In this document: piece after piece, positions 43,395 to 53,035 of the stretch | Layout of the letters: the number at the start of each line of letters is the position of its first letter | How positions within the stretch are numbered: the stretch's first letter is position 1 | Origin: Thermohalobaculum sp039513195 | GTDB lineage: Bacteria > Pseudomonadota > Alphaproteobacteria > Rhodobacterales > Rhodobacteraceae | DNA length: 64,000 nt | Assembly: GCA_039513195.1 (NCBI GenBank) | Contig: JBCCRM010000004.1 | Coordinates: forward strand, 1 to 64,000 | Reading direction: 5' to 3' | The notes under the pieces: model-generated | What the model saw: only the letters and a program-made list of their open reading frames with translations | Databases searched by the model: none | Told to the model about the DNA's origin: nothing | Position numbers and translations under genes: made by a program

Positions 43395-45524
43395 TCAGCC
43401 CTCCGCCGCTTCCTTCTCGCGTTTGATTTCCTCGCCGGTCTCCTGATCGACGACTTTCATCGACAGCCGCACCTTGCCGCGATCGTCGAAGCCCATCAGC
43501 TTGACCTTCACCTCCTGACCTTCCTTGACCAGCTCCTTCGGGTTGGCGCCCCGTTCCCAGGTCATCTGGGAGATGTGCACCAGCCCGTCGCGCTTGCCGA
43601 AGAAGTTTACGAAGGCGCCGAAATCCATGATCTTCACGACCTTGCCGGTATAGATCTGGCCGACCTCCGGCTCTGCCACGATGCCGTTGATCAGATCGCG
43701 GGCCTTTTTGATGCAGGCCGCGTCCGGCGAGGCGATCTTGATGAGCCCGTCGTCGTTGACATCGACCTTGGCACCGCTTTCCTCAACGATCGAGCGGATC
43801 ACCTTGCCGCCGGAACCGATGACTTCGCGGATCTTCTCCGGGTCGATCTGAATGGTCTCGATCCGCGGCGCATGGACCGAGAATTCGGACCGCCCCTCGG
43901 TTAGCGCCTTCGCCATTTCGTCGAGGATGTGGATCCGCCCGTCCTTCGCCTGGTCGAGCGCCTGGCGCATGATCTCTTCGGTGATGCCGGCGACCTTGAT
44001 GTCCATCTGCAGCGAGGTGATCCCCCGCTCCGTGCCCGCGACCTTGAAGTCCATATCGCCGAGATGATCCTCGTCGCCGAGGATGTCGGTCAGCACCGCG
44101 AACCGGCCGTCCTCCTCCAGGATCAGGCCCATGGCGACACCCGCGACCGGTGCCTTTAGCGGCACTCCCGCATCCATCATCGAGAGGCTTGAGCCGCAGA
44201 CGGTCGCCATGGAGGAGGAGCCGTTCGATTCCGTGATCTCCGAGACGATACGGATCGTGTAGGGGAAATCGGTCGGCGCCGGCAGGACCGCCTGCAGCGC
44301 CCGCCAGGCTAGCTTGCCGTGGCCGATTTCGCGCCGGCCCGGGGCGCCCATGCGGCCGGTCTCGCCGACGGAATAGGGTGGGAAGTTGTAGTGGAGCAGG
44401 AAGCGTGCGCGGCTCTCGCCCTCCAGCGCGTCGATGATCTGCTCATCGTCGCCTGTGCCGAGCGTGGTGACGATCAGTCCCTGAGTCTCGCCGCGGGTGA
44501 ACAGCGCCGAGCCATGCGTCCGCGGCAGCAGCCCGACCTCGCTGGCGATGGGGCGAACCGTGCGGGTGTCGCGCCCGTCGATGCGCTGGCCGGTCTCGAT
44601 CACCGCGCCGCGGAGGACTTTCGCCTCCAACGCCTTGAAACAGGCGCCGATGCCAGAGTCGTCCTCGCGGTCTTCCTCGGAGAGCCCCTCGAGCAGCTTG
44701 TCCTTCGCTGCCGCGATCTTGTCCTGGCGTTCGATCTTGTCGGCGGTCTTGAAGGCCGCAACCAGATCGCCCTCGACCAGGCCCGCGACCTTTTCCGCGA
44801 GCGCCGAGCGATCGACCGGCTGGAAATCGAAAGGCTCCTTAGCGCCCTGTTCGGCCAGCGCGATAATGGCATCGATCACCGGCTGCATCTGCTGATGGCC
44901 GAACATGACCGCACCGAGCATCTCCTCCTCGGTCAGCTCATAGGCTTCTGACTCGACCATCATCACGGCGTTGCGGGTGCCGGCGACCACCAGGTCGAGG
45001 CGCAGATCGCCGATCTCGTCGACCTTTGGGTTCAGCACGTAGTTGCCTTGGGCATCGAAGCCGACCCGAGCCGCCCCGATGGGACCGAGGAACGGCACGC
45101 CCGACAGCGTTAGGGCTGCCGAGGCTGCAACCATGCCGACGATATCGGGATCGTTTTCCAGGTCGTGGCTGAGTACGGTCAGGACCACCTGCGTCTCATG
45201 CTTGAAACCCGGCACGAAGAGCGGGCGGATCGGCCGGTCGATCAGGCGCGACGTAAGCACTTCCTTCTCGGTCGGCTTCGCCTCACGCTTAAAAAAGCCG
45301 CCGGGGATCTTTCCGGCGGCGTAGTACTTCTCTTGATAGTTGACGGTAAGGGGGAAGAAATCGAGGCCTGGCTTCGCTTTCTTGTCATAGACCACTGTGG
45401 CGAGCACAGTCGTCTCACCATAGGTCGCCAGCACCGATCCATCGGCCTGGCGCGCCATCTTGCCGGTTTCGAGCGTCAGCGTCTCGCCGCCCCACTCGAC
45501 TTCTTTGCGTATCACGTCGAACAT
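43395..45524 (-). CDS. pnp: Polyribonucleotide nucleotidyltransferase
   Basis: PNPase degrades RNA 3' to 5' with phosphate in the degradosome. The 709-residue protein has two RNase PH cores, a KH domain (IREVIGSGGKVIRSIVEESG) and an S1 domain (GQIYTGKVVKIMDFGAFV). The active-site region CGSSLSMMDAGVPL is present. The start at 45524 (FDVIRKEVEWGGETL) is the family start, after GAGGAAGGATG. It is downstream of rpsO, as in most bacteria. Confidence 0.97.
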   Translation of the reverse strand: MFDVIRKEVEWGGETLTLETGKMARQADGSVLATYGETTVLATVVYDKKAKPGLDFFPLTVNYQEKYYAAGKIPGGFFKREAKPTEKEVLTSRLIDRPIRPLFVPGFKHETQVVLTVLSHDLENDPDIVGMVAASAALTLSGVPFLGPIGAARVGFDAQGNYVLNPKVDEIGDLRLDLVVAGTRNAVMMVESEAYELTEEEMLGAVMFGHQQMQPVIDAIIALAEQGAKEPFDFQPVDRSALAEKVAGLVEGDLVAAFKTADKIERQDKIAAAKDKLLEGLSEEDREDDSGIGACFKALEAKVLRGAVIETGQRIDGRDTRTVRPIASEVGLLPRTHGSALFTRGETQGLIVTTLGTGDDEQIIDALEGESRARFLLHYNFPPYSVGETGRMGAPGRREIGHGKLAWRALQAVLPAPTDFPYTIRIVSEITESNGSSSMATVCGSSLSMMDAGVPLKAPVAGVAMGLILEEDGRFAVLTDILGDEDHLGDMDFKVAGTERGITSLQMDIKVAGITEEIMRQALDQAKDGRIHILDEMAKALTEGRSEFSVHAPRIETIQIDPEKIREVIGSGGKVIRSIVEESGAKVDVNDDGLIKIASPDAACIKKARDLINGIVAEPEVGQIYTGKVVKIMDFGAFVNFFGKRDGLVHISQMTWERGANPKELVKEGQEVKVKLMGFDDRGKVRLSMKVVDQETGEEIKREKEAAEG

Positions 45525-45763
45525 TTCGCATCCTTCCTCAGCCACAGCGCCCCATGCGCCGCCGGCCGGTTCCGTCCCGCCCTGCGGGAGTGCCCCTATC
45601 TTCAAAAAATGCCATCGCTTCGGCCCGGGGCCGGGCAGGAAACGAACGGTCCATGCCACGGGTCGGGCGCCTTCCTCGGCGCCTGCCGCCCGGGCCCGTG
45701 GCGCACCCGATCCGGCCTGGTGTTTGCGTCTACCGCAGCCTTATCGGGCCGGGCAGGAAACGG
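45525..45763 (-). promoter_or_regulatory. rpsO-pnp spacer with direct repeats and a long hairpin
   Basis: The 239-base spacer has two exact copies of gggccgggcaggaaacg, at 45628-45644 and 45746-45762, the second one base from the rpsO stop codon. Between them a hairpin spans 45656-45701, with outer arms CCACGGG and CCCGTGG and an inner CGGGCG/CGCCCG stem. On the minus strand a short stem (TGCC/GGCA plus a GC stem) ends in T6 at 45609-45604. That looks like a weak terminator or attenuator. In other bacteria this spacer is an RNase III and PNPase control site. Confidence 0.55.
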
Positions 45764-46033
45764 TCAGCGACGAATGCCGAGGCGCTGGATCAGATCCTTA
45801 TAGCGCGCCTCGTCCTTGCCGCGGACATAGTCGAGGAGCTTGCGGCGCTGGCTTACCATCTTCAAGAGGCCGCGACGCGAGTGGTTGTCTTTCTTGTGCT
45901 CCTTGAAGTGCTCGGTCAGATTGACGATGCGCTCGGTGAGGATCGCCACCTGCACCTCCGGCGAGCCAGTGTCGCCGTCCTTGGTGCCGTAGTCCTTGAT
46001 GAGCGCGTCCTTGCGCTCGGGCGTGATCGACAT
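45764..46033 (-). CDS. rpsO: 30S ribosomal protein S15
   Basis: The 89-residue protein binds 16S rRNA early in 30S assembly. It is full-length, with LTERIVNLTEHFKEHKKDNH and SRRGLLKMVSQRRKLLDYV, the universal S15 blocks. The ATG at 46033 has AAGGAG upstream. It lies between truB and pnp. Confidence 0.98.
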   Translation of the reverse strand: MSITPERKDALIKDYGTKDGDTGSPEVQVAILTERIVNLTEHFKEHKKDNHSRRGLLKMVSQRRKLLDYVRGKDEARYKDLIQRLGIRR

Positions 46034-46119
46034 CAGGCAGTCTCCTTGGCCGGTGGTTGCCCCGATACCCCTCGGCCAGAGCCGGGATGCCGTCCAGCAC
46101 GGTCGGAGGAGGTCGGGTC

Positions 46120-46136
46120 CCGCGGTTTTCCCGCGG
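46120..46136 (-). other. Small hairpin in truB-rpsO spacer
   Basis: CCGCGG at 46120-46125 pairs with CCGCGG at 46131-46136 around a five-base loop, read as GAAAA on the minus strand. It is 74 bases after the truB stop. No T-run follows, so it may be an RNA stability or processing element rather than a terminator. Confidence 0.4.
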
Positions 46137-46210
46137 CGCGCGCCTTATGCCGGTCTTTTCGGGGAAAATCCAGGGGCAATCGCGCTTCAGTGCCGGGGAG
46201 CGGCGGGGAT

Positions 46211-47137
46211 CTATTGATCGATATCGCCGATGGAGTGGAGGGGTGTCGCCCGCTCCGCTCGTTCCGGAAACACCCGATCCGGGAGGAGAGAGCCGGCTGA
46301 GGTCCGAACCAGCGCCACGGCTCGACCAAAGAGGGAAGCCCAGGCCGAGCCGTCGATGGTGGTCGCGGACGGGATCGCTTGACCGTTCCGAAGGCGAGCG
46401 GCTCCCACCGGATCGACCGCGATTTCGGTTAGATCGGCCAATCCGGCTTCGAGGGGCAGCAGATCCGCGGCCGTTAGAGTTTCGGGGTCGAAGGCGATGG
46501 CATGGTCGAGGGTGAAGGGGCCGGTTCCGGTGCGCCGCAAGGCAGCGACATGGCCATGGCAGCCGAGCGCCTCACCGAGATCCCGGGCGATGGCGCGAAC
46601 ATAACCGCCCTTGCCGCAGACCATCTCGATCTCCGCATGGTCGGCGTCGAGCCGTCCGGTCAAGACAATGCGGTGCACTGTCAGCGGTCTCGCAGCGAGA
46701 TCGAGCGCCGCTCCCGCGCGGGCCAGATCATATGCCCGGGCGCCCTCTACTTTGACGGCGGAGAAGTGCGGCGGCACCTGCTGGACCTCGCCCTCGAAAG
46801 ACGTCAGGGCCGCAGAGATTGCGGCGTCGGTCGGGCGGCATGGGCTCTCGGCAATGACGTTCCCTTCGCGGTCGTCGGTGGTTGTCCTCTGCCCGAACCG
46901 GACCGTGAAACAGTAGGACTTTGCCCCGTCTTGAACGATTGGGATGGTCTTTGTCGCTTCGCCGAAAGCCACGGCCAAGACACCTGTCGCGAGGGGGTCG
47001 AGCGTGCCCGCATGGCCGGCCTTTTGCGCGTCGAGCGCACGGCGGACGGCGTTGACGGTTTGGGCGGAGGTCGCGCCGAGGGGTTTATCGATCACCGACC
47101 AGCCGTCGAGCGGTGTGCCTTTGCGCCTGCGCGCCAT
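46211..47137 (-). CDS. truB: tRNA pseudouridine(55) synthase
   Basis: TruB makes pseudouridine 55 in the T loop of tRNAs. The 308-residue protein has GHAGTLDPLATGVL with the catalytic Asp47, and VPPHFSAVKVEGARAYDLAR. I chose the ATG at 47137 because AAGGAGG lies just upstream of it; the longer frame from 47182 has no such site. rpsO follows in the same direction. Confidence 0.95.
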   Translation of the reverse strand: MARRRKGTPLDGWSVIDKPLGATSAQTVNAVRRALDAQKAGHAGTLDPLATGVLAVAFGEATKTIPIVQDGAKSYCFTVRFGQRTTTDDREGNVIAESPCRPTDAAISAALTSFEGEVQQVPPHFSAVKVEGARAYDLARAGAALDLAARPLTVHRIVLTGRLDADHAEIEMVCGKGGYVRAIARDLGEALGCHGHVAALRRTGTGPFTLDHAIAFDPETLTAADLLPLEAGLADLTEIAVDPVGAARLRNGQAIPSATTIDGSAWASLFGRAVALVRTSAGSLLPDRVFPERAERATPLHSIGDIDQ

Positions 47138-47215
47138 GGGTCGAGTGGCCCTCCTTGCCGGGCGGTGGTTCGTCGTGCGCATGGTTGGGATGTTTGGGAT
47201 GGTCGGGTCAAGCGG

Positions 47216-47441
47216 AGCGATAGTGTTTCCGCCCCGCTGGCGCGGGCCGTCCTAGCCGCCGCGTTTGGCTCCCGGCGCGTGGCGATGACACCGCCCGCGG
47301 CGGAGGTCTAGACCAAGGCGCGCGTGGGACATCAGCGGGCGCCCGCAGCGTCGCCACAGGCATAGAACCAGAAGACCGCCGCGAGGGCCGATGCCGCAAA
47401 GGGCGCGCAGGCACACGCGGCGCCTTGGACCGGCGAGCGGG
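47216..47441. repeat. Dispersed repeat, copy B (partner at 1133-1358)
   Basis: This 226-base stretch upstream of truB is the same length as copy A. It shares ggccgtcctagccgccgcg, ggcgcgcgtg, the block ggcgcccgcagcgtcgccac and gcgcaggc followed by acgcggcgccttgg. The gap from the truB start to the lipoprotein stop (47138-47523) is otherwise empty. No start-bearing open frame covers it. Confidence 0.6.
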
Positions 47442-47523
47442 ACCGGCGACAGCCGGTTCCGCGAGGCCGGGATCATCGCGGGTTCAGGCGCTTGCAGTGA
47501 ACCCAGCGCTCGGTCCGCTGAGG

Positions 47524-47907
47524 TCAGCGGATGCCATGTTTCGCAGCAGCCCCGGCACGGTCGAAGGGGACCACGCGGCGACGCTCGACAGCGCCGTCGA
47601 GCGCATCGACCAGCACATGCACAGCACCGGCGGTCTGGCAGGCCCGCATACGGGCTGCCCGGATCCGCTCCACGGGGTCCTCTTGGCCCGCTGCCAAGGC
47701 CACGCCATCGATCGCGACGCGGATCTCGGTCCCGTCCACCGCCTGGCACCGCGCCAGAATCGATCCGGTCATCCCGTCGAGCGCGCCGAGCACGCCGCCC
47801 GCCTCGTAGCCCGCATAGGTGTTCGGAAAGGTCGCCTTGATCGCCCCGCAGCCGGCGAGGCAAAGGCCAACGGCCGCGATGCGGAGCATCGGTCTTGTGG
47901 ATCGCAT
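47524..47907 (-). CDS. Small predicted lipoprotein, unknown
   Basis: The 127-residue product has a lipoprotein signal with the box LAGC (Cys20), so it should be anchored in the envelope. The rest includes FPNTYAGYEAGGVLGALDGM and a short C-terminal region with a Cys (RACQTAG). The ATG at 47907 has AAGGAG upstream. I recognise no family. Confidence 0.65.
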   Translation of the reverse strand: MRSTRPMLRIAAVGLCLAGCGAIKATFPNTYAGYEAGGVLGALDGMTGSILARCQAVDGTEIRVAIDGVALAAGQEDPVERIRAARMRACQTAGAVHVLVDALDGAVERRRVVPFDRAGAAAKHGIR

Positions 47908-48064
47908 TCCTGTCTCCTTGGTGACTGCCTGCGCGCCGCACCGGGTCGCAGGCAAGCCGCGTCGGAGACGGCTCGCCATCGCCGCCCCATCTGGGCGGCC
48001 GGTTGCAGTGGATACCCCTAAAACTTGAAGAATGGTTTAAGTCGCGGCCCGCATCGCGGGACCG

Positions 48065-50143
48065 TCACCGGCCCTCGATCCGCCAGGCGACTAGGAACAT
48101 CAGCCCCGAGGCCAGCGCCGCCAGCCAAGGTGGCAACAGCTCCGACAGGCTGACCCCGGTCACCCGATAAGCATCGCGCGAGACCAAGCCCAGCCAGTCC
48201 CGGCCATGGGCACGGCGTCCCTCCGAGACCAGGCGCAGATCCGGCATTCCCTCCTCAAGCCAAACCGCCTCGCCGCCGCTGCCATCGACCAGGGGCGAGA
48301 GCGGCTCGGTGCTTGCAAGCGGATTTTCATACTCCGCCGGGGCCGGCGGGCCGACCGCCGCGACCGCCTGGTTTTGCCCATCGAAGAAGCGCCAGAGACC
48401 CTGTTCCGCCTCCTCGATCATCGCCGTCCAGCGGCCGGGACCGGCCGGACGCAGCGAGAGCTCCCGCTCCTCGCCCGAAGGCGCCGTCGCCGCCACCGTT
48501 TCCGACGGCGCCTCCTCCAAACTCCGCCGCTCGACCTGCACCTGCTCGCCCTGGACATGGGCGAACAGCGCATCCTCCTCCAATTCAGGCTCCTGCATCA
48601 GCCAATGGGCGGTGCGGCGAAGGAGATCGACTTGCGGGCCGCCGCCCTCGAAGCCGCGATTCCAGAGCCATGCGTGGTCCGAGGTCAGGAGAGCAACGCG
48701 CCCCTCGCCGACCCGGTCGAGGATCATCAGCGGCTTGCCCTCGATCCCCTCCATCACCGTATGGCCGGAGCGTGGGATCACCTCTAACTGGCGCAGCCAG
48801 CGGCCCCAGTCCGGCCCGACACCGGACCCCTGCAGAGCCAAATCCGCTGTCACCGGATGGCGCCGCCCGACATCCGAGACCCGCGGCGTGAAGGCCCGTT
48901 CGAAAACGTCCAGCGTCGGCTCGGCCGGCAGCACGTCGGACAACGGCGTCCGCGAGAGCGACTGCGCCCCGGCAAAGGCAGGGCCGGAGGCAACCAGCAC
49001 CGCGCCGCCGTCCCGCACATAGCGGGCGACATTGCTGAGATAGGCCGAGGCCAGCACGCCGCGCCACCGGTATCGGTCGAAGACGATCAGATCGAAGCCA
49101 TCGATCTTTTCCAGGAACAGCTCCCGGGTCGGAAAGGCAATCAGGCTAAGCTCGCTGACCGGCGTGCCGTCCTGTTTCGCCGGCGGGCGCAGAATGGTGA
49201 AATGGATGAGATCGACAATCGGATCGGACTTCAGCAGATCCCGCCAAATGCGCCCGCCCGGATGCGGTTCGCCGGAGACGAGCAGCACCCGCAGCCGGTC
49301 GCGCACGCCATTGACCGTCGTGATCAGACGGTTGTTGCGGTCGGTCAGCTCGTCCTCCAGGGCCGGCAGGCGCAGATCAACCACCGTCGGACCGCCATGG
49401 GTGATTTCGACCTCGATCTCGGTTTCGATACCCCGCGGCAGCGGGATCGCCTGGGGCGGGCCGCCATCGATGGACAGCTCTGCCATCATATCGGCACCGA
49501 CATTTTGCGGCACAGCGCCCAGTGCCTCGGCGGTGACGGCGAAGGTCACACTCTCACCCACGATGCCGAAGACCGGCGCGGTCTCCATCGAGAGCTTCAA
49601 GTCGAACCGGTCACGGCCGCCGGCGATTAGCGCATGGACCGGGCCGGCAAAGCTCTCCATCCGGTCCGCGTCATGAACCTGACCATCGGTCAGCAGAAGC
49701 GCGCCCGCCACCTGCTCAGGCGCGACGCGGGCAGCGGCCTCGTCGAGCGCACTGAGGAGCTGCGTGCCGCGATTGCGGCCGGAGGGGTCGGGCTCCGCCT
49801 CGATCACCCGCAGCTCCAGCGGTGCTTCGGGGGTCGAGAGGGCGGCCGCCGCGTCGGTCAGCGCCTCGGCCGCGGCGGCGATGGCCTCCTCCCGCCCCTC
49901 CAGCTCGGTGCTTTCGCTGCGATCCACCACCAAGAAGCCGATGGAGGGGATGCCCTCCCGCTCCTCACGCTTTAGCTGCGGACCGGCGAGCGCCAGGATC
50001 AGCAGGCCAAAGGCCAGGCCGCGCAGCCACCAACCCGGCAGACCGCGCCAAAGCGCCGTCGCGACCGAGACGAAGGCAAGGGCACCGAGCAAGGCGATCA
50101 GCACCCAGTCGAACAGTGGGTCGAAAGCGAGGCTGAGGGTCAC
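48065..50143 (-). CDS. vWA-like inner membrane protein, last gene of MoxR operon
   Basis: The 692-residue protein has two membrane segments at the N-terminus (about 10-30 and 37-55) and one near the end (667-687). The middle starts with a vWA-like strand and metal motif (IGFLVVDRSESTELEGR) and later LLLTDGQVHD. A glutamine-amidotransferase-like part follows (VLLVSGEPHPGGRIW). It is 33 bases after the DUF4159 gene. This gene type is usual at the end of bacterial MoxR-DUF58 operons. Confidence 0.75.
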   Translation of the reverse strand: MTLSLAFDPLFDWVLIALLGALAFVSVATALWRGLPGWWLRGLAFGLLILALAGPQLKREEREGIPSIGFLVVDRSESTELEGREEAIAAAAEALTDAAAALSTPEAPLELRVIEAEPDPSGRNRGTQLLSALDEAAARVAPEQVAGALLLTDGQVHDADRMESFAGPVHALIAGGRDRFDLKLSMETAPVFGIVGESVTFAVTAEALGAVPQNVGADMMAELSIDGGPPQAIPLPRGIETEIEVEITHGGPTVVDLRLPALEDELTDRNNRLITTVNGVRDRLRVLLVSGEPHPGGRIWRDLLKSDPIVDLIHFTILRPPAKQDGTPVSELSLIAFPTRELFLEKIDGFDLIVFDRYRWRGVLASAYLSNVARYVRDGGAVLVASGPAFAGAQSLSRTPLSDVLPAEPTLDVFERAFTPRVSDVGRRHPVTADLALQGSGVGPDWGRWLRQLEVIPRSGHTVMEGIEGKPLMILDRVGEGRVALLTSDHAWLWNRGFEGGGPQVDLLRRTAHWLMQEPELEEDALFAHVQGEQVQVERRSLEEAPSETVAATAPSGEERELSLRPAGPGRWTAMIEEAEQGLWRFFDGQNQAVAAVGPPAPAEYENPLASTEPLSPLVDGSGGEAVWLEEGMPDLRLVSEGRRAHGRDWLGLVSRDAYRVTGVSLSELLPPWLAALASGLMFLVAWRIEGR

Positions 50144-50176
50144 ATCCGTCTCCTCTCCGTGCCGGCCGCGGGACCG

Positions 50177-53035
50177 TTACTGGCCCAGGCGCTGCAGAAC
50201 CGCAGGCGCATGCACCTGATCGGATTTGTAGTTCCCGGTCAGCGCATACATCACGACATTGATGCCGAAGCGGATCGCCATTTCGCGCTGCCGGTCGCCA
50301 GGACGGCCGACGGGGTAGATGGGCTCGCCCCGGTCGTCGATGGCCCAGGCCGCGGCCCAATCCGCACTGCCGACGATCACCGGCGAGACATTGTCGTCCA
50401 CCCGGTCGAATTGCGGCAGGTCCAGGCTGTCCGGGTCCGCGGTACGGCCCTCCGGCGGTGCCTCTGCCCAGACGCGGCCTCCGCGCCACCGGCCGGGATA
50501 GGCGTTGAGCAGATAAAACGCGCGCGACAGAACATGATCGCCGTCGATTGGCTCCAAAGGCGGCAGGCTGAGCGCCCTGGCGATCTGGCGCATCACGGCG
50601 GCAGAAGCTCCGTCGAAGCCGGCCCGCCCATTCTGGGTATCGATCAGAAGCAAGCCGCCCCCCTGCAGATAGGTGGCGAGGCGTTCCAGCATCACGTCGG
50701 TGGGCTCGGTCCCGCCGGTCAGCGGCCAGTAGAGGACAGGGTAGAGGTTCAGTTCGTCCTCCTCCGGCTCGACACCCATGGGCGGGCCGGGCTCGACCGC
50801 GGTGCGCCGGGAGAGCTGGAAGCCGAGTCCGGCCATCGCCTGTTTCGACACCCGATCGATCCGTTGATCCCCGGTCACAATATAGCCGAGTGTCGTCTCA
50901 GCCGCTGCGGCGATCAGGGCTGGATCGCCTTCGCCGCGGTCTTGCGCAACCGCCTCACCGCCCCCGAGCGCCGCCAACGCAAGGCCGCCCGCCACGACCG
51001 AGCCGGCCAACGGTCGCGCCCAAGACCCGGCGAGCCTGCCCGAGATCCACAGCGTCGCAACCGCATCGATCACCGCCAGGCCTATGGCGAGCACGATGAG
51101 CCAAGGCCAAATCCGCACGGGCTCGTTGCCGCCGAAGGTCTCGGATATCGCGCCAAAGGGCGCCGGCGGGAATGGGCTCAGCGTGTCACCCTCTTTGGTT
51201 AGGTTCAGCACCAGGGTCTCGGCGCGCGGCGTCGTGCCCTGGCCATCGACCCGCAAGTAGAGGCCCGGCACCAGATCCGGCCCGATCTCGCGCGCCACCA
51301 TCCGTTCCCCCGGCACCGGATCGACCGGTCCGGAGGCTGGTCGCGGGGTGCCATCTGCGCCCATCTGCAGCTCGGCCCGCCAGAGTGTGCCGGCCAATTC
51401 CGCCTCGGCCGGGGGTTCTGGCACCTGGCCGGGCGCCAGCGCCAAGATACGGCCCAGCATTTCGACGAAAAGGCCCGAGAGCGGCAGCGTCGACCACTCG
51501 GCATCCGCCGAGACGTGGAACAGTACCACCAGCCCGTCGCCCAATCCGTTCGCGGTGACCAGGGGCGTCCCGTCCTCCAGCCGCGCCCAGGTTCGGTCTG
51601 CAAGGGTCGGCGCCGGTTGCGCCAGCACCTGGGTGCGCACTGCCACATCCTCCGGCACCGTCAGCGCGCGGAACGGTCCGCGACTGTCGAACGGACCCAA
51701 CGATTGCGGCTGTCCCCAGGCGAGGGAGCCCCCGAGCATCCGCCCACCACGGCGCAGGCGCACCGGCAGTAGCGGGTCCTCGCCCGCCACCCCGGCCGCG
51801 TCGCCGCCGAGGCTCTGGCCCACGGTCGCCGCCAAACGCGGCCCGGCAAAGCGGAGCAGCAGGCCACCCTCCTCCACCCAACGGGTCAGCCGCAGCCGCT
51901 CGCCGGCAGTGAAATCGCCCTGGTCGGCCAGAACGATGGCGGCCGGCTCCCGGTCCATTGCGGTGCCGAGCGGGGCTTCGCTCACATCCGCCTCGGGCGC
52001 CAGCGCCTGACGAAGGTAGTGGCTGGCCGAGGTCAGCGTCGCCGTCGTATCCCCCGCAGCGGGATCGACGATCACTGCCCTGATCCGCCGCAACGCGGCA
52101 TCGGCAAGGGCGCTGCCCCCGGCCGTCGCGCGGCTCGCGAGCTGGATGCGGGTCACCTCGCCCATCAGTTCCGGAGGCAAATCGAAGATCGCGGTCGCGG
52201 CGGTCTCTCCCTCCGCGAAACTGACGCCCGCGACGCCGATCCGCCGCTCGCCGCCGCCCTCCGCCTCGGCAATGGCGAACACGGCGGCCTCGTCCGGCGC
52301 GCCGCCGGTGCGCAACACTTCGGCCTGCATCCGCCCTTCGTCGAGCCGCGGCGGGGTCACCGCCTTTGCCGCCTCCGCTGGGCCGATCAGCCGCAACGGG
52401 CCCTGGGCCAGCAGCCAATCGGCGAGCGGTGCCGCGCTCCCCGCGGTGTCGTCGAGACCAGCATGGATCCACACGGTCTCCGACGGCAGCTCGACCTCGC
52501 CCGATTGCAGGGTCTCCAGCACCGCCTCATAATCCGGCCACCAGGGCGCGGGCTGGCTCGCCTCCAGCAGCGACCGAGCCTCGGCCGGCGGCACAGGCTC
52601 GGGCAATCCCGTCTCGGAAGCCGCACGCCAGAGGATCACCGAGCGCCCGGTGCGCGAAGCCTCATCCACCGCAGCCAGGCCTGCCGCCCGCGCATCGGAC
52701 CAATCCGGCGCACTGCCCCAGCCCTGATCGAGCATCAACAGCACCGGCCCTGTGCCATCGTCGCTGAGCCGCGCGGAGGGGTAGAGCACCGGCTGCGAGA
52801 AACCCACGATGACGGCAAGGACAGCCAGCGCCCGCAACAGCAGCAGCCACCAGGGCGTCACCGCAGCCTGGCGGTCGGGGTCCTGCAGACCCAGCAAAAG
52901 GCGCACGCCGGGAAAGGTCAGACGCTTCGGCGCCGGAGGGATCGCGCGCAACAGCCACCAGAGCACCGGGATCGCGACCAATCCCGCCAGCACCCAGGGC
53001 GATAGAAATCCCAGCGCGCCGATCCCGAGCATCAA
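50177..53035 (-). CDS. BatA/DUF4159 domain membrane protein
   Basis: The 952-residue protein begins with the BatA N-terminal region (LGFLSPWVLAGLVAIPVLWW, then TFPGVRLLLGLQD) containing two membrane segments. A long variable middle follows, with a Ser/Asp-rich vWA-like part. A third segment lies near residue 650 (WPWLIVLAIGLAVIDAVAT). The C-terminal quarter is DUF4159 (LYPVLYWPLTGGTEPTDVML and GGGLLLIDTQNG). The ATG overlaps the DUF58 stop by four bases. The fold is that of a periplasmic partner for a MoxR chaperone complex. Confidence 0.8.
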   Translation of the reverse strand: MMLGIGALGFLSPWVLAGLVAIPVLWWLLRAIPPAPKRLTFPGVRLLLGLQDPDRQAAVTPWWLLLLRALAVLAVIVGFSQPVLYPSARLSDDGTGPVLLMLDQGWGSAPDWSDARAAGLAAVDEASRTGRSVILWRAASETGLPEPVPPAEARSLLEASQPAPWWPDYEAVLETLQSGEVELPSETVWIHAGLDDTAGSAAPLADWLLAQGPLRLIGPAEAAKAVTPPRLDEGRMQAEVLRTGGAPDEAAVFAIAEAEGGGERRIGVAGVSFAEGETAATAIFDLPPELMGEVTRIQLASRATAGGSALADAALRRIRAVIVDPAAGDTTATLTSASHYLRQALAPEADVSEAPLGTAMDREPAAIVLADQGDFTAGERLRLTRWVEEGGLLLRFAGPRLAATVGQSLGGDAAGVAGEDPLLPVRLRRGGRMLGGSLAWGQPQSLGPFDSRGPFRALTVPEDVAVRTQVLAQPAPTLADRTWARLEDGTPLVTANGLGDGLVVLFHVSADAEWSTLPLSGLFVEMLGRILALAPGQVPEPPAEAELAGTLWRAELQMGADGTPRPASGPVDPVPGERMVAREIGPDLVPGLYLRVDGQGTTPRAETLVLNLTKEGDTLSPFPPAPFGAISETFGGNEPVRIWPWLIVLAIGLAVIDAVATLWISGRLAGSWARPLAGSVVAGGLALAALGGGEAVAQDRGEGDPALIAAAAETTLGYIVTGDQRIDRVSKQAMAGLGFQLSRRTAVEPGPPMGVEPEEDELNLYPVLYWPLTGGTEPTDVMLERLATYLQGGGLLLIDTQNGRAGFDGASAAVMRQIARALSLPPLEPIDGDHVLSRAFYLLNAYPGRWRGGRVWAEAPPEGRTADPDSLDLPQFDRVDDNVSPVIVGSADWAAAWAIDDRGEPIYPVGRPGDRQREMAIRFGINVVMYALTGNYKSDQVHAPAVLQRLGQ

